From CAWCCP01 sp963701245 (lineage in GTDB: Bacteria > Patescibacteriota > Saccharimonadia > Saccharimonadales > UBA4665): a stretch of 64,000 bases of DNA. Positions 17,888 to 25,991 of the stretch are shown here, one piece after another. The stretch lies in assembly GCA_963701245.1 (NCBI GenBank), contig OY969576.1:124001-188000 (forward strand), given 5' to 3'. Position numbers and translations under genes: made by a program. Below the pieces are notes generated by a model that saw only the letters and a list, made by a program, of their open reading frames with translations, searched no databases and was not told where the DNA came from. The first letter of the stretch is position 1, and every line of letters begins with the position of its first letter.

Positions 17888-19432
17888 ATGGGTATAACAC
17901 TTTCACGCATAAATTTGATTCTCGGTTCTCGACGCTTATTTTGGGCTATTTTCGGTTTATTTATCTTTGGTGCGGTGTGGATCGTACTATCTGCCGTCTA
18001 TCCCCAAGCCTTTGATGAGGATTTTCACTTCGGTCTTATTAAAGTCTATTCCCACTATTGGCTACCTTTTTTGTCGGGCCAACCACCAAACGCCAATGCC
18101 TTTGGAGCCGTGGCTCGTGATCCGTCATATCTGTACCACTACCTGATGAGTTTCCCGTATCGTTTTTTTACACTCTTTACTAAAGACCAAACTGATCAGA
18201 TTATCTTTTTAAGACTTATAAATGTTGCCTTTTTTGGGAGTGGCATACTCGTTTTTAGAAAAGTTTTACAGCGAGCCAAATTATCTGCAGCACTCTCAAA
18301 TATGATTTTGCTGGTATTTATGCTGATACCGATCGCCTCACAGCTGGCAGCCCACATTAATTATGACAACTTACTCTTCTTATTGGTTGCCTGGGTTGCT
18401 CTGTTGTCATTTCAAGTTATCGATGAAATGCGAGCCAAAAAACCGAATATTCGAACGTTATGTATCTTAGCGACTGTCTGTTTGTTGACCAGTCTCGTTA
18501 AGTACGCCTTCTTACCGATCTTTCTCGGAGTGGTTCTCTACCTTGGCTATTTTACCTACAGCGCCTTCAAAGGTTCATTCAAGACGTTATGGAAGCGGCT
18601 TGTAAAAAGTTGGATCGCTCAGCCAAAGTGGGTAAAACCATTACTAGTGATTATGGTAGTAATCGGTCTGGGTATGTTTGCTCAGCGGGATATTGTGAAC
18701 CTTGTGGAATACCATTCCATTACACCAAACTGTAGTTCAGTCTTAAGTGTTAGTCAGTGTAAGCCATATTCGGCCTGGTACTACAGCTATACTTCGCATA
18801 TCCAGTTAGAAGCGACGAAGTCGTCCAATCCGGGCACCTTAACGTACTACAACCCGTTTACCTACATGGGGGTGTGGCTATATTGGATGTGGTATCGTCT
18901 CTTCTTCGCCATTAACGGACCAGCCAGCGGTTTTACTAATTATCCACCACTGCCATTACCGAGCGCTGCCGCAGCAATCCTTGGCATCGTCGGTATAATT
19001 GTGGTAATACTCTGGCGACGAAGCATCTTTAAGGACAGTCCCTATCTGCGATTTTTCTTTATTATCAGTATTATTTACATTGCTGCGCTATGGATCGATG
19101 GCTATACCGATTATCGTTATACTCATGTCCTACAAACTATGAATGGTCGTTATCTGTTGCCAGTGCTTGTGCCAGCTGCGGCAATTTTTGGTCGGGCATT
19201 TAGCCTGTGGCTGCGTGATCGCCCAACGAGAAAAACAGTCTTAGCTGTGGTAGTGGCACTTCTCTTTTTACAGGGAGGTGGTGTGCTGACCTTTATTGCA
19301 CGGAGTGACCCATCTTGGTACTGGCCGAATACCTCGGTTGTGAGAGTCAATGACGTTGCTAAAAAAATTACCCGCCCAGTTATTATCAAGGGCCGCAAAA
19401 CCTACTCCAGTAGTTTTTGGTTTTACAATTAA
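17888..19432 (+). CDS. Multi-spanning glycosyltransferase-like membrane protein (GT-C type)
   Basis: A 514-residue integral membrane protein with about 11 hydrophobic helices. The first extracytoplasmic loop contains the acidic cluster FDEDFHFG near residues 42-49, as in GT-C enzymes of the ArnT/PMT/GT39 kind where an Asp/Glu there is catalytic. It probably moves a sugar from a polyprenyl-phosphate donor onto a surface acceptor. The convergent GT2 gene (19441-20403) is of the type that makes such donors, and their stops are only a few bases apart. A TATAAT at 17865-17870 gives a short leader. The exact family is uncertain. Confidence 0.65.
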   Translation: MGITLSRINLILGSRRLFWAIFGLFIFGAVWIVLSAVYPQAFDEDFHFGLIKVYSHYWLPFLSGQPPNANAFGAVARDPSYLYHYLMSFPYRFFTLFTKDQTDQIIFLRLINVAFFGSGILVFRKVLQRAKLSAALSNMILLVFMLIPIASQLAAHINYDNLLFLLVAWVALLSFQVIDEMRAKKPNIRTLCILATVCLLTSLVKYAFLPIFLGVVLYLGYFTYSAFKGSFKTLWKRLVKSWIAQPKWVKPLLVIMVVIGLGMFAQRDIVNLVEYHSITPNCSSVLSVSQCKPYSAWYYSYTSHIQLEATKSSNPGTLTYYNPFTYMGVWLYWMWYRLFFAINGPASGFTNYPPLPLPSAAAAILGIVGIIVVILWRRSIFKDSPYLRFFFIISIIYIAALWIDGYTDYRYTHVLQTMNGRYLLPVLVPAAAIFGRAFSLWLRDRPTRKTVLAVVVALLFLQGGGVLTFIARSDPSWYWPNTSVVRVNDVAKKITRPVIIKGRKTYSSSFWFYN

Positions 19433-19440
19433 CCTACTTC

Positions 19441-20403
19441 TTAATTAAGTATTTTTTTGTCGAAGCGAATACGTTTTGTTTGTTCTAAGACGTCTTCAAG
19501 TAAGAGTCGGTTAATACGAATCAGGTCAGCAATCACACCTAGCGTAAATGAAATAAACGCTCCGTTTAAGAGCACGGTACCAATAATTAGAGATTGTAAG
19601 TGATGCGCACCACCGGCGTGATTAATCGTAAAATATAAATAGATATAGTGGATAAACGGAATAAGGCCGGAAACAAGTAAAATACCGCCGACAGTAAAAA
19701 AGACCACGTAAGGTCTATGCATAATAAAGGCCCGAATAATCGTGATACTGGATTTTCTAACATGTTGCCACGATGATTTGAACTGTCGTGATTCCCTGGT
19801 TTTAGGATTGGTCTTAATCGGTACGACTTTAATTCTTTGCTGTTTGTGTCCGGCTTGGATCGTTGTCTCTGTGGCAAAACTATACGGGGCAATCGGATTA
19901 AGCTGTAAGGCGGCATCGCGCGAGTAGGCCCTGAAACCACTGACACCATCAGGTATGTCGGTTCCAGCTGCCGCATTGAGTACTAATGTCCCGATTACCT
20001 GGAGGAGCTTTTTCATTGGCGTAAAGTGATCAATTGTCAGAACTTGCCGATCGGCAATGACGGTATCGGCTTCGCCATCTAAGATAGGCTGTATGAGTTC
20101 CGGAATATGTTCTTGAGGGTATTGGTTGTCACCGTCAGTAAGGACCAATATATCGGCACCTAATTCTAGAGCGCCATTCAAACCATCGCGAAATGATGGC
20201 GATAAACCTTGATTTTTGGTGTGTCTTATAAAATGTTTGACACCCAATTTTTTGGCAACGGCGATAGTTTTATCGGTCGAACCATCATCAACAATTAATG
20301 TTTCAATTTCATCGATACCGGGTATTTTTTTCGGGATTGTGGCAAGCACCAGCGGCAAGGTCTCTTCCTCATTGAGACATGGGATAAATATAACTAATTT
20401 CAT
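19441..20403 (-). CDS. GT2 glycosyltransferase, polyprenyl-phosphate sugar synthase type
   Basis: A 320-residue GT-A fold enzyme of the dolichol-phosphate mannosyltransferase type. IFIPCLNEEETLP is at the start, LIVDDGSTDKT near residue 40 and ILVLTDGDNQYP supplies the metal-binding DxD-like site. RDGLNGALELGAD is typical of the DPM group. Two C-terminal membrane helices follow residue 230. It likely loads a sugar onto undecaprenyl phosphate for use by a GT-C enzyme, possibly its convergent neighbour. GAAGGAG precedes the ATG, with a TATAAT further upstream. Confidence 0.85.
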   Translation of the reverse strand: MKLVIFIPCLNEEETLPLVLATIPKKIPGIDEIETLIVDDGSTDKTIAVAKKLGVKHFIRHTKNQGLSPSFRDGLNGALELGADILVLTDGDNQYPQEHIPELIQPILDGEADTVIADRQVLTIDHFTPMKKLLQVIGTLVLNAAAGTDIPDGVSGFRAYSRDAALQLNPIAPYSFATETTIQAGHKQQRIKVVPIKTNPKTRESRQFKSSWQHVRKSSITIIRAFIMHRPYVVFFTVGGILLVSGLIPFIHYIYLYFTINHAGGAHHLQSLIIGTVLLNGAFISFTLGVIADLIRINRLLLEDVLEQTKRIRFDKKILN

Positions 20404-20593
20404 GAAAGCTCCTTCAAGCGGTGTACTTTATTATACTCATGATACGTTCACTACCTGAGGATGGGTTGAAAACAGTGCTTCATCGACACCCCCACCAATA
20501 ATTTTAGCCGATTCCAAAAAAATCTGATGCGTCGAAAATACTATATATAGTGTATGACGTATATGCTACTATACTATCATTAACAATTTAAAC

Positions 20594-20668
20594 ATGTTGG
20601 AAGCTGGTGTAAAACCAGCACTGTGCCGCAACGGTTACTTGGTTAGTCCAAGAAGTCCGATACAACAT
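20594..20668 (+). ncRNA. Cobalamin riboswitch
   Basis: The stretch carries the conserved cobalamin-riboswitch blocks in order: GGAA (20599-20602), the hairpin GCTGG/CCAGC containing GGTGTAAAACC, then ACTGTGCCGCAACGGT, a CTTGG/CCAAG stem, and AGTCCGATAC, the B12-box-like end. Outer arms ATGTTG (20594-20599) and CAACAT (20663-20668) close the domain. A TATACT at 20570-20575 could start transcription just upstream. The element precedes a DUF4430 gene and its expression platform at 20741-20768. It is compact compared with enterobacterial btuB leaders. Confidence 0.88.
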
Positions 20669-20740
20669 ATTCACCCTTTTAAATGGGGGATCTCGAGCAA
20701 GATGCATCACTAGTGCCGGTTATTTTGGCACGCATTGATT

Positions 20741-20768
20741 CCTTGTCTCGTAGAGCAAGGAGTTTTTT
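20741..20768 (+). terminator. Riboswitch expression platform: terminator/SD-sequestering hairpin
   Basis: CCTTG-T-CTC pairs with GAG-CAAGG around a GTA loop, followed by a six-T tract (20763-20768). The 3' arm contains the AAGGAG (20757-20762) that is the ribosome binding site of the ATG at 20773. The same hairpin could therefore stop transcription or hide the ribosome binding site. A second hairpin, GTGCC/GGCAC (20713-20731), lies between it and the aptamer and could take part in switching. Confidence 0.65.
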
Positions 20769-20772
20769 ATTT

Positions 20773-21153
20773 ATGGACTTTGTAGCAAAACTGACCAGCT
20801 CAAAAAAATATTTAGTGACTGTCATTGTAGTGGTGCTGGTCGCCGGATTTGGTGTCGGGGTTTGGGCCCACGAAATGCGCCACAGTGTGGAAACGGTTAC
20901 AAATTCTCAGCATCAGGTAACTCAGCTTAGTTATAGTGGTAAAAACGGCATCAATGCTTTTACGCTCCTGCAACAACATGCCCAAGTTGGTTATAAACAT
21001 TATTCGTTTGGTAACTTTGTGACCTCAATTGACGGAGTTGTTGGTAATGGACCGAAATATTGGACTCTCTATGTGAACGGCAGACAATCTAACGTTGGTG
21101 CGAGTGCCTACATTACAAAAAATAGCGACACCATCACCTGGGAGTTACAATAA
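20773..21153 (+). CDS. DUF4430 (transcobalamin-like C-terminal) secreted protein
   Basis: The ATG at 20773, ten bases after AAGGAG, gives 126 residues. Residues 13-33 form one membrane/signal helix (YLVTVIVVVLVAGFGVGVW). The rest matches the DUF4430 pattern: NGINAFTLLQQHA, then KYWTLYVNGRQSNVGASAY and DTITWEL. This small beta fold is related to the C-terminal domain of animal transcobalamin/intrinsic factor and often acts as an extracytoplasmic ligand-binding part. The cobalamin riboswitch directly in front and the DUF6580 membrane gene five bases behind suggest it captures cobalamin at the cell surface. Ligand binding itself is inferred. Confidence 0.85.
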   Translation: MDFVAKLTSSKKYLVTVIVVVLVAGFGVGVWAHEMRHSVETVTNSQHQVTQLSYSGKNGINAFTLLQQHAQVGYKHYSFGNFVTSIDGVVGNGPKYWTLYVNGRQSNVGASAYITKNSDTITWELQ

Positions 21154-21158
21154 CTACT

Positions 21159-21716
21159 ATGACTCGTACGTCCACACGAATTGGAATTGGTATGAGCCTC
21201 ATGCTTTTCGGGGGGACCATGAGGTTGTTGCCCCATTTACCGAATGTAACTCCCTTAACTGCTATTGCACTCCTAAGTGGCAGTGTACTACCTCGTAAAC
21301 TGAGTCTTTGGGTGCCGGTACTCACCATGATAGTGTCAGATGCCTTCATTGGTTTCTATGGTCCGACGATGTTTATCACCTGGGGCTGCTTTGCAGTCAT
21401 TGCCCTCACGAGTTCACTTTGGTTTCGTCAACCACGCCTTGGTCGGGGAATTTTACTGTGTTGTGCAGCTTCAGTCTTCTTCTACCTTGTCACTAACTTT
21501 GCGGTTTGGGTGTTTAGTGGCATGTATGCGCACAGTTGGAGCGGTCTAGCAGTCTGTTATGAAGTAGCACTGCCCTTCTTCCGTAACATGATCCTCGGTG
21601 ATCTATTCTTTTGTGGTTTTCTGTATGGTTGCTATGCCTATGTGCAGTCTCGGCGCCACCTCGATCTACAACCAGTCAAAACTTCGGTCAAGCTACGGCA
21701 GACCAACCACGCATAG
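21159..21716 (+). CDS. DUF6580 membrane protein, probable ECF-type S component
   Basis: A 185-residue membrane protein with about five helices. The N-terminal RLLPHLPNVTPLTAIALLSG matches the hallmark of DUF6580 proteins, which are annotated as putative transport proteins and resemble ECF-transporter S components in size and topology. It sits five bases behind the riboswitch-controlled DUF4430 gene. By guilt by association it is the best candidate in the window for the membrane part of a cobalamin importer. No EcfT or EcfA gene is present here, so a shared energising module would have to be encoded elsewhere. Confidence 0.75.
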   Translation: MTRTSTRIGIGMSLMLFGGTMRLLPHLPNVTPLTAIALLSGSVLPRKLSLWVPVLTMIVSDAFIGFYGPTMFITWGCFAVIALTSSLWFRQPRLGRGILLCCAASVFFYLVTNFAVWVFSGMYAHSWSGLAVCYEVALPFFRNMILGDLFFCGFLYGCYAYVQSRRHLDLQPVKTSVKLRQTNHA

Positions 21717-21752
21717 CTTCATTTTTCAAGCAATCCAAAGTAAAGTAGAAAC

Positions 21753-22394
21753 ATGTTCGTTATCAAGTTTGTCCGTTCAGTGATTCGGCGTCTGTTACGA
21801 GTTGTAGCTCGTTGGCTCAATACTCTTACTGGTGGTCATCTGAGTCCTGATACCGTCACGATGGTCGGTTTGCTTATGCATATACCAATTGCCTATTTGA
21901 TTGTAATTGGTCAATTCTATTGGGCGGCAGGTTTGCTTGTAGTCTTTGGATTATTCGATACATTGGATGGCGAGCTGGCGCGTTTGCAACATAGATCTAG
22001 CGCAAGAGGTATGCTCCTTGATGCGCTGACCGACCGCCTAAAAGAGGTTATTATATACTGTGGTGCAGCAATAAAATTAAGCACCAACGATCGAGCGGCG
22101 GCGGCTTGGTGTGTGCTCGCATGTGGCGCATCTCTTTCCGTGAGTTATGTGAAAGCCAAAGGCGAAGCGGCAATTGCTAACCAAAACAAATCAATCGATC
22201 ACCATGCCCTGAATTATTTATTTCAAGATGGCATTATGTCCTTTGAAGTTCGGATATTTGTGTTTCTGGTTGGTCTGATTACAAATCAGCTTCTTTGGGC
22301 GGTAATACTTATTGGTCTTGCGAGCACTCTCACGATGATCAAAAGATTTATAAACATTTCTAAAGCCCTTACAGCTGCCAATGTTTCGGACTGA
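21753..22394 (+). CDS. CDP-alcohol phosphatidyltransferase family protein
   Basis: A 213-residue membrane enzyme with the full family signature D-x2-D-G-x2-A-R-x8-G-x3-D-x3-D (DTLDGELAR, then G, D and D in RGMLLDALTD) near residues 69-91. Such enzymes transfer a phospho-alcohol between CDP-diacylglycerol and an alcohol such as glycerol-3-phosphate or inositol phosphate. The gene overlaps the PHP gene by 14 bases and follows DUF6580 after 36 bases, so it may share the riboswitch-controlled transcript. The alcohol substrate is unknown. Confidence 0.85.
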   Translation: MFVIKFVRSVIRRLLRVVARWLNTLTGGHLSPDTVTMVGLLMHIPIAYLIVIGQFYWAAGLLVVFGLFDTLDGELARLQHRSSARGMLLDALTDRLKEVIIYCGAAIKLSTNDRAAAAWCVLACGASLSVSYVKAKGEAAIANQNKSIDHHALNYLFQDGIMSFEVRIFVFLVGLITNQLLWAVILIGLASTLTMIKRFINISKALTAANVSD

Positions 22395-23022
22395 TTTGCA
22401 TACCCATTCTGAAGCATCTCCGGACGGCTCTCTGACGATGGATCAATATCGTCGAGCCCTACACAACAAGCGACTCGATTACATAGCCATCACCGATCAC
22501 AATACCATTGATTTTGCACTTCAAGCCAGGGCGACACTCGGGTCGGCGATAATTGTCGGCGAGGAAATAAAATCTTCTGAAGGTGAAATAGTTGGCCTAT
22601 ATCTCACAAAACCGGTAGCATCTGGCTTGAGTGGACAGACGACCATCTCTCATATTCATGATCAGGGCGGATTGGTTTACATACCACATCCGTTAGAGAG
22701 GAGCCGGCATAGTGTCAGTAGTACTATCCTTGATACACTGAAAAGCCAAATCGACATTATTGAAGTGTATAATGGCCGTGGACGTGGACATGGTAAAGAC
22801 CGGCTGATTGCAGAGTGGGCCGACAAAAATGGTATCTCAAAAGCAGCCAGTAGTGATGCACATGGCTACCAGGGCTGGGGCCACACCTATTCCTTGCTCG
22901 CCTCTACGCCAACTTCACGGACACTAGTGCAACTATTACATACTGCACAGTACAGTTTTCGATCAGTCGGCGTAAGAGGAATGGCCTACCCCTCTCTTAA
23001 CAGGATTAGAAGACGGAAGTAG
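22381..23022 (+). CDS. PHP-domain phosphoesterase
   Basis: A 213-residue PHP-fold protein. Metal-binding motifs are DLHTHSEASPDG (5-16), ITDHNT, the region HPLERSRH, and SSDAHGYQGWG near the end. This matches PHP phosphoesterases/phosphatases such as nucleoside-3',5'-bisphosphate or histidinol-phosphate phosphatases. It starts inside the end of the CDP-alcohol transferase gene and is followed after eight bases by a CarS-like gene. It could remove the phosphate left by the transferase, for example from phosphatidylglycerophosphate. That role is inference from position. Confidence 0.82.
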   Translation: MFRTDLHTHSEASPDGSLTMDQYRRALHNKRLDYIAITDHNTIDFALQARATLGSAIIVGEEIKSSEGEIVGLYLTKPVASGLSGQTTISHIHDQGGLVYIPHPLERSRHSVSSTILDTLKSQIDIIEVYNGRGRGHGKDRLIAEWADKNGISKAASSDAHGYQGWGHTYSLLASTPTSRTLVQLLHTAQYSFRSVGVRGMAYPSLNRIRRRK

Positions 23023-23030
23023 CAGCAATA

Positions 23031-23585
23031 ATGTGGAATGATTTTTTATTTTCACTTTGGTTTTTTCTGCCAGCGGGAATAGCGAACGTCACACCAATTG
23101 TGGTGACGAAACTTCCTGGCCTAAAACATTGGAATACGCCAATTGACTGTGGCCTTTCATTTCGCGGTAAACAAGTTTTTGGGGCAAATAAAACCTGGCG
23201 TGGATTAGTGTGCGGAATTGTAGCTGCTGAACTTATATTTTTATTAGAGCGGCGCTTTACGCCCCAAACTGGGGGCTTTGCCGTAGTACTACACAGCATA
23301 TCCTTCGGTGAGTTGTCGGTATGGCTTGGGGCATTACTTGGGTTTGGGGTGATTGCCGGTGACTCGATTGAGAGCTTTTTTAAACGTCAACAATCGATTG
23401 ATCCAGGCTCTAGTTGGTTCCCATTTGATCAACTTGACTACATTATCGGGGGATGTCTTGCTGCGGCAATTGTCGTAGTGCTGCCGCTGAGACTATATGT
23501 CTGGATATTTTTTATCTGGTTTGCGATGCATTTACTGTTTAGCTATATTGGCTACATCACACACTTTAAGGCGAAGCCAATTTAG
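23031..23585 (+). CDS. CarS-like CDP-lipid synthase (DUF46 family)
   Basis: A 184-residue membrane protein with GANKTWRGL (about residues 50-58), GDSIESFFKRQ (about 109-119) and FDQLDYIIGG (about 132-141). These are the cytidylyltransferase blocks of the CDP-archaeol synthase (CarS, DUF46) family, related to CdsA. The reaction would activate a phosphatidic acid-type lipid with CTP. In archaea CarS acts on unsaturated archaeal ethers; bacterial DUF46 proteins probably use ester lipids. It ends an operon with a CDP-alcohol transferase and a PHP phosphoesterase, a logical three-step polar-lipid set. Confidence 0.8.
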   Translation: MWNDFLFSLWFFLPAGIANVTPIVVTKLPGLKHWNTPIDCGLSFRGKQVFGANKTWRGLVCGIVAAELIFLLERRFTPQTGGFAVVLHSISFGELSVWLGALLGFGVIAGDSIESFFKRQQSIDPGSSWFPFDQLDYIIGGCLAAAIVVVLPLRLYVWIFFIWFAMHLLFSYIGYITHFKAKPI

Positions 23586-23594
23586 AGCAATGCC

Positions 23595-25316
23595 TTAGCT
23601 GCCAAAGGTAAAGGTGTAGAGAGAAACACCAACAGGTACGGTCAGAGTTACGGTCGATGAGCCAAACGCTTTTAACGATACAATGTGGTATAACCGAGAA
23701 CCATTGACAATAACCTGACCTTTCGGCGCATCCGTTCCGTATTCACCTGCGTTGGCGTTTGGTAATCCGACGCTGACAGTTTCCGGTTTATTGTTTTGAC
23801 TCCCAGCAACCATATAGACGTCTTTGGCATTAACACTGAAGCTAAGCGTTGCACTAGCCGAGGCAGAAGTTATGTTATAGGTGCCAATCTGCCAACTGCC
23901 ACCGAGAGTCCACGCATTAGGTGCTAATTGATAAAGCGGCGTAGGCGTAAATGTCTTTTGTCCGCTACTCAGATTTGGTTGACCGCTATAATTAGTGGTC
24001 CGGTAGAGGCCGAAATACGTTTCATTCGTTTGATTTGCAGAAATCGGCACAACCGACGTCGGTGTTTGAAGAGGCGCATGTATGCCAAGTAATTGTTGAA
24101 TTGCTTCTTCGGTGACGTTATAACCGCCCTCGCCTAGACTTATATAACGGATATTACCAGTTTTATCGATGAGGTAGTCAGCAGGCCACGAATCGTTATC
24201 GAAAGCGTTCCACGTTGCATAGTTGTTATCTAGGGCTACTGGATAGGTGATGTCATCAGTTTTGACGGCTTGCTCAACATTGGCCGGAATATGTTCAAAG
24301 GCAAATTCAGGGGTGTGTACACCGATCACTACAAAACCATCTTTCTTATACGTTTGGTACCATTTTTCAACGTAGGGTAAAGCGCGGTTGCAATTCACGC
24401 ATGAGTAGGTCCAAAAGTCGATCAAAACGACGTGACCTTGCAAGGCAGAAAGTGTCAGTGGACGAGAATTAATCCAATTTGTGAGGCCTGCAAGGGCCGG
24501 GGCTGGTGTCGGGCTGACATTCAATACCCCATTGCCACTAGTAGCGGATGCTGGCGCTATCTGTTTATGCTGAGTTTTGAGTAAAATTTGTTCCAGTTTG
24601 GTTTCATCAATGGGCACATGATTTGCAATCCAAACCTCAGTCTTTAAAGCTTGTCCGGAAATAATGACGACACCAATTATGATAAAAAGCGCACCCAACG
24701 CCCGGCGAAAGAGGCCGTGGGTATCAACTGCCCATTTTGCTCCGGCAATCAAATGACGACCGACTAGCGAAATGATTAGCAACGTCAATACTAAGCCAAG
24801 GCTATAAGCGATGAGGTATGAGAGGCCTGTGAGAAAGTCTTTCGGCAACACCGATGCCAAAATGTACGCATACGTCGGACTACAGCTAGAAAAAACTGGA
24901 CCTAACGCAATTCCAATAAGGATTGGTCCAGTCCATTTTCCGGTATTTCGCTCGCTTTTACCAAGGAGTCTCTGAGAGCCAGCCTGCCAGTTCAGTCGTA
25001 TAATAATTTTTTCCCATACCTCAGGAAATAAACTAAATATACCGAGTATTATTATCAGGCCACCAGAAATAGCGGTGAGTGTCGATGGTGGAACATGAAT
25101 AAGCACGGTACTCACTTTAAGGAGTAAGGTAAAGACGATAATTGATCCAGCCAGCGAAACGGCGATGAGGTACGGACGCAATCGTTCTTTATTCTTTCCA
25201 CCGAGTGAGCCGCCAATAATAACCGGCAGTAATGGCAATACGCAGGGCGCCAAGACGGTTAATATCCCGGCAGCAAAGCTAATGAGTAGTAATAGCACAT
25301 TAGCAGTATAGTGCAC
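23595..25316 (-). CDS. DipZ-like CcdA-thioredoxin fusion protein
   Basis: A 573-residue protein in three parts. Residues 1-225 are a CcdA-type electron-transfer membrane domain with Cys pairs at VLAPCVLPLLP and FSSCSPTYAY. Residues about 275-415 are a TlpA/thioredoxin-like domain with FWTYSCVNCNRALPY (CVNC redox centre). The C-terminal 150 residues are a beta domain like that of mycobacterial DipZ. It should carry reducing equivalents from cytoplasmic thioredoxin to extracytoplasmic thiols or peroxides. The first codon is GTG at 25316; a second GTG six codons later lies just behind a TATACT and could be the true start. Confidence 0.88.
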   Translation of the reverse strand: MHYTANVLLLLISFAAGILTVLAPCVLPLLPVIIGGSLGGKNKERLRPYLIAVSLAGSIIVFTLLLKVSTVLIHVPPSTLTAISGGLIIILGIFSLFPEVWEKIIIRLNWQAGSQRLLGKSERNTGKWTGPILIGIALGPVFSSCSPTYAYILASVLPKDFLTGLSYLIAYSLGLVLTLLIISLVGRHLIAGAKWAVDTHGLFRRALGALFIIIGVVIISGQALKTEVWIANHVPIDETKLEQILLKTQHKQIAPASATSGNGVLNVSPTPAPALAGLTNWINSRPLTLSALQGHVVLIDFWTYSCVNCNRALPYVEKWYQTYKKDGFVVIGVHTPEFAFEHIPANVEQAVKTDDITYPVALDNNYATWNAFDNDSWPADYLIDKTGNIRYISLGEGGYNVTEEAIQQLLGIHAPLQTPTSVVPISANQTNETYFGLYRTTNYSGQPNLSSGQKTFTPTPLYQLAPNAWTLGGSWQIGTYNITSASASATLSFSVNAKDVYMVAGSQNNKPETVSVGLPNANAGEYGTDAPKGQVIVNGSRLYHIVSLKAFGSSTVTLTVPVGVSLYTFTFGS

Positions 25317-25364
25317 ATGCCTACAAGACTGGCTATAGTGAATTCCAAATTTACACAGCTAGAT

Positions 25365-25913
25365 CTAAGGCGTGAAAGAATTAAAATAGATCGGAGTTGG
25401 TATCTGTACCTGGCAGCTTGGTGCTACTTGCAGCAACGTCGTGTAAGCAGTCGTTACTTTCGAATTGTAGCTGGCAAGATCTGCATTCACTGCACTATCA
25501 AACGCCTGATATGACTCACCAGAACTCATAGCCGATTGTCGTAAAGCATCAATAGTTTGATTGATTTGGTCCAAGGCATGGGATTGACCGCTTTGGTATA
25601 ACGAGATCATTGGGGCGATATTTTGACAGTCATTTGATGGTGTTGAAGCTGCGAGCTCAATCGAGCTTTTGGTGGCTGTAGGTGCTGTTTTTGGTGATCG
25701 CGTAGGAGTGAAATGAATCGGCGATACAGCGATTTGCAGTGCACTACAAGCTACGTCATTGGTGAGGCACTTCGAGGTTACCTGTGTGCCTGCTGTACTA
25801 GCTTGGCTGGTGGATTTGGCAAGAAACGCTTCAATGAAAATGAGACATAGGCACAGTAGTGAAATACTAATAGCAAACCGTTTCCAGGCTTTTACTTGTC
25901 GTTTGTGACTCAT
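25365..25913 (-). CDS. Hypothetical exported protein, single N-terminal helix
   Basis: I do not recognise this 182-residue protein. Residues 1-13 are basic, 14-31 are hydrophobic (ISISLLCLCLIFIEAFLA), and the rest is Ser/Thr/Ala-rich and probably outside the cell. Four extracytoplasmic Cys residues (in TSKCLTNDVACSAL, SNDCQN and APSCQVQ) could form two disulfides. The C-terminal half looks helical. It lies next to the DipZ-like thiol protein on the same strand, which fits an exported, disulfide-containing protein. Confidence 0.6.
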   Translation of the reverse strand: MSHKRQVKAWKRFAISISLLCLCLIFIEAFLAKSTSQASTAGTQVTSKCLTNDVACSALQIAVSPIHFTPTRSPKTAPTATKSSIELAASTPSNDCQNIAPMISLYQSGQSHALDQINQTIDALRQSAMSSGESYQAFDSAVNADLASYNSKVTTAYTTLLQVAPSCQVQIPTPIYFNSFTP

Positions 25914-25991
25914 ACCGAACGTCTCATGATAAGTTCAGTCATCCTACCATAATATGGCAGTTACGACAATGATATGCTGTAAAATTTTGTC

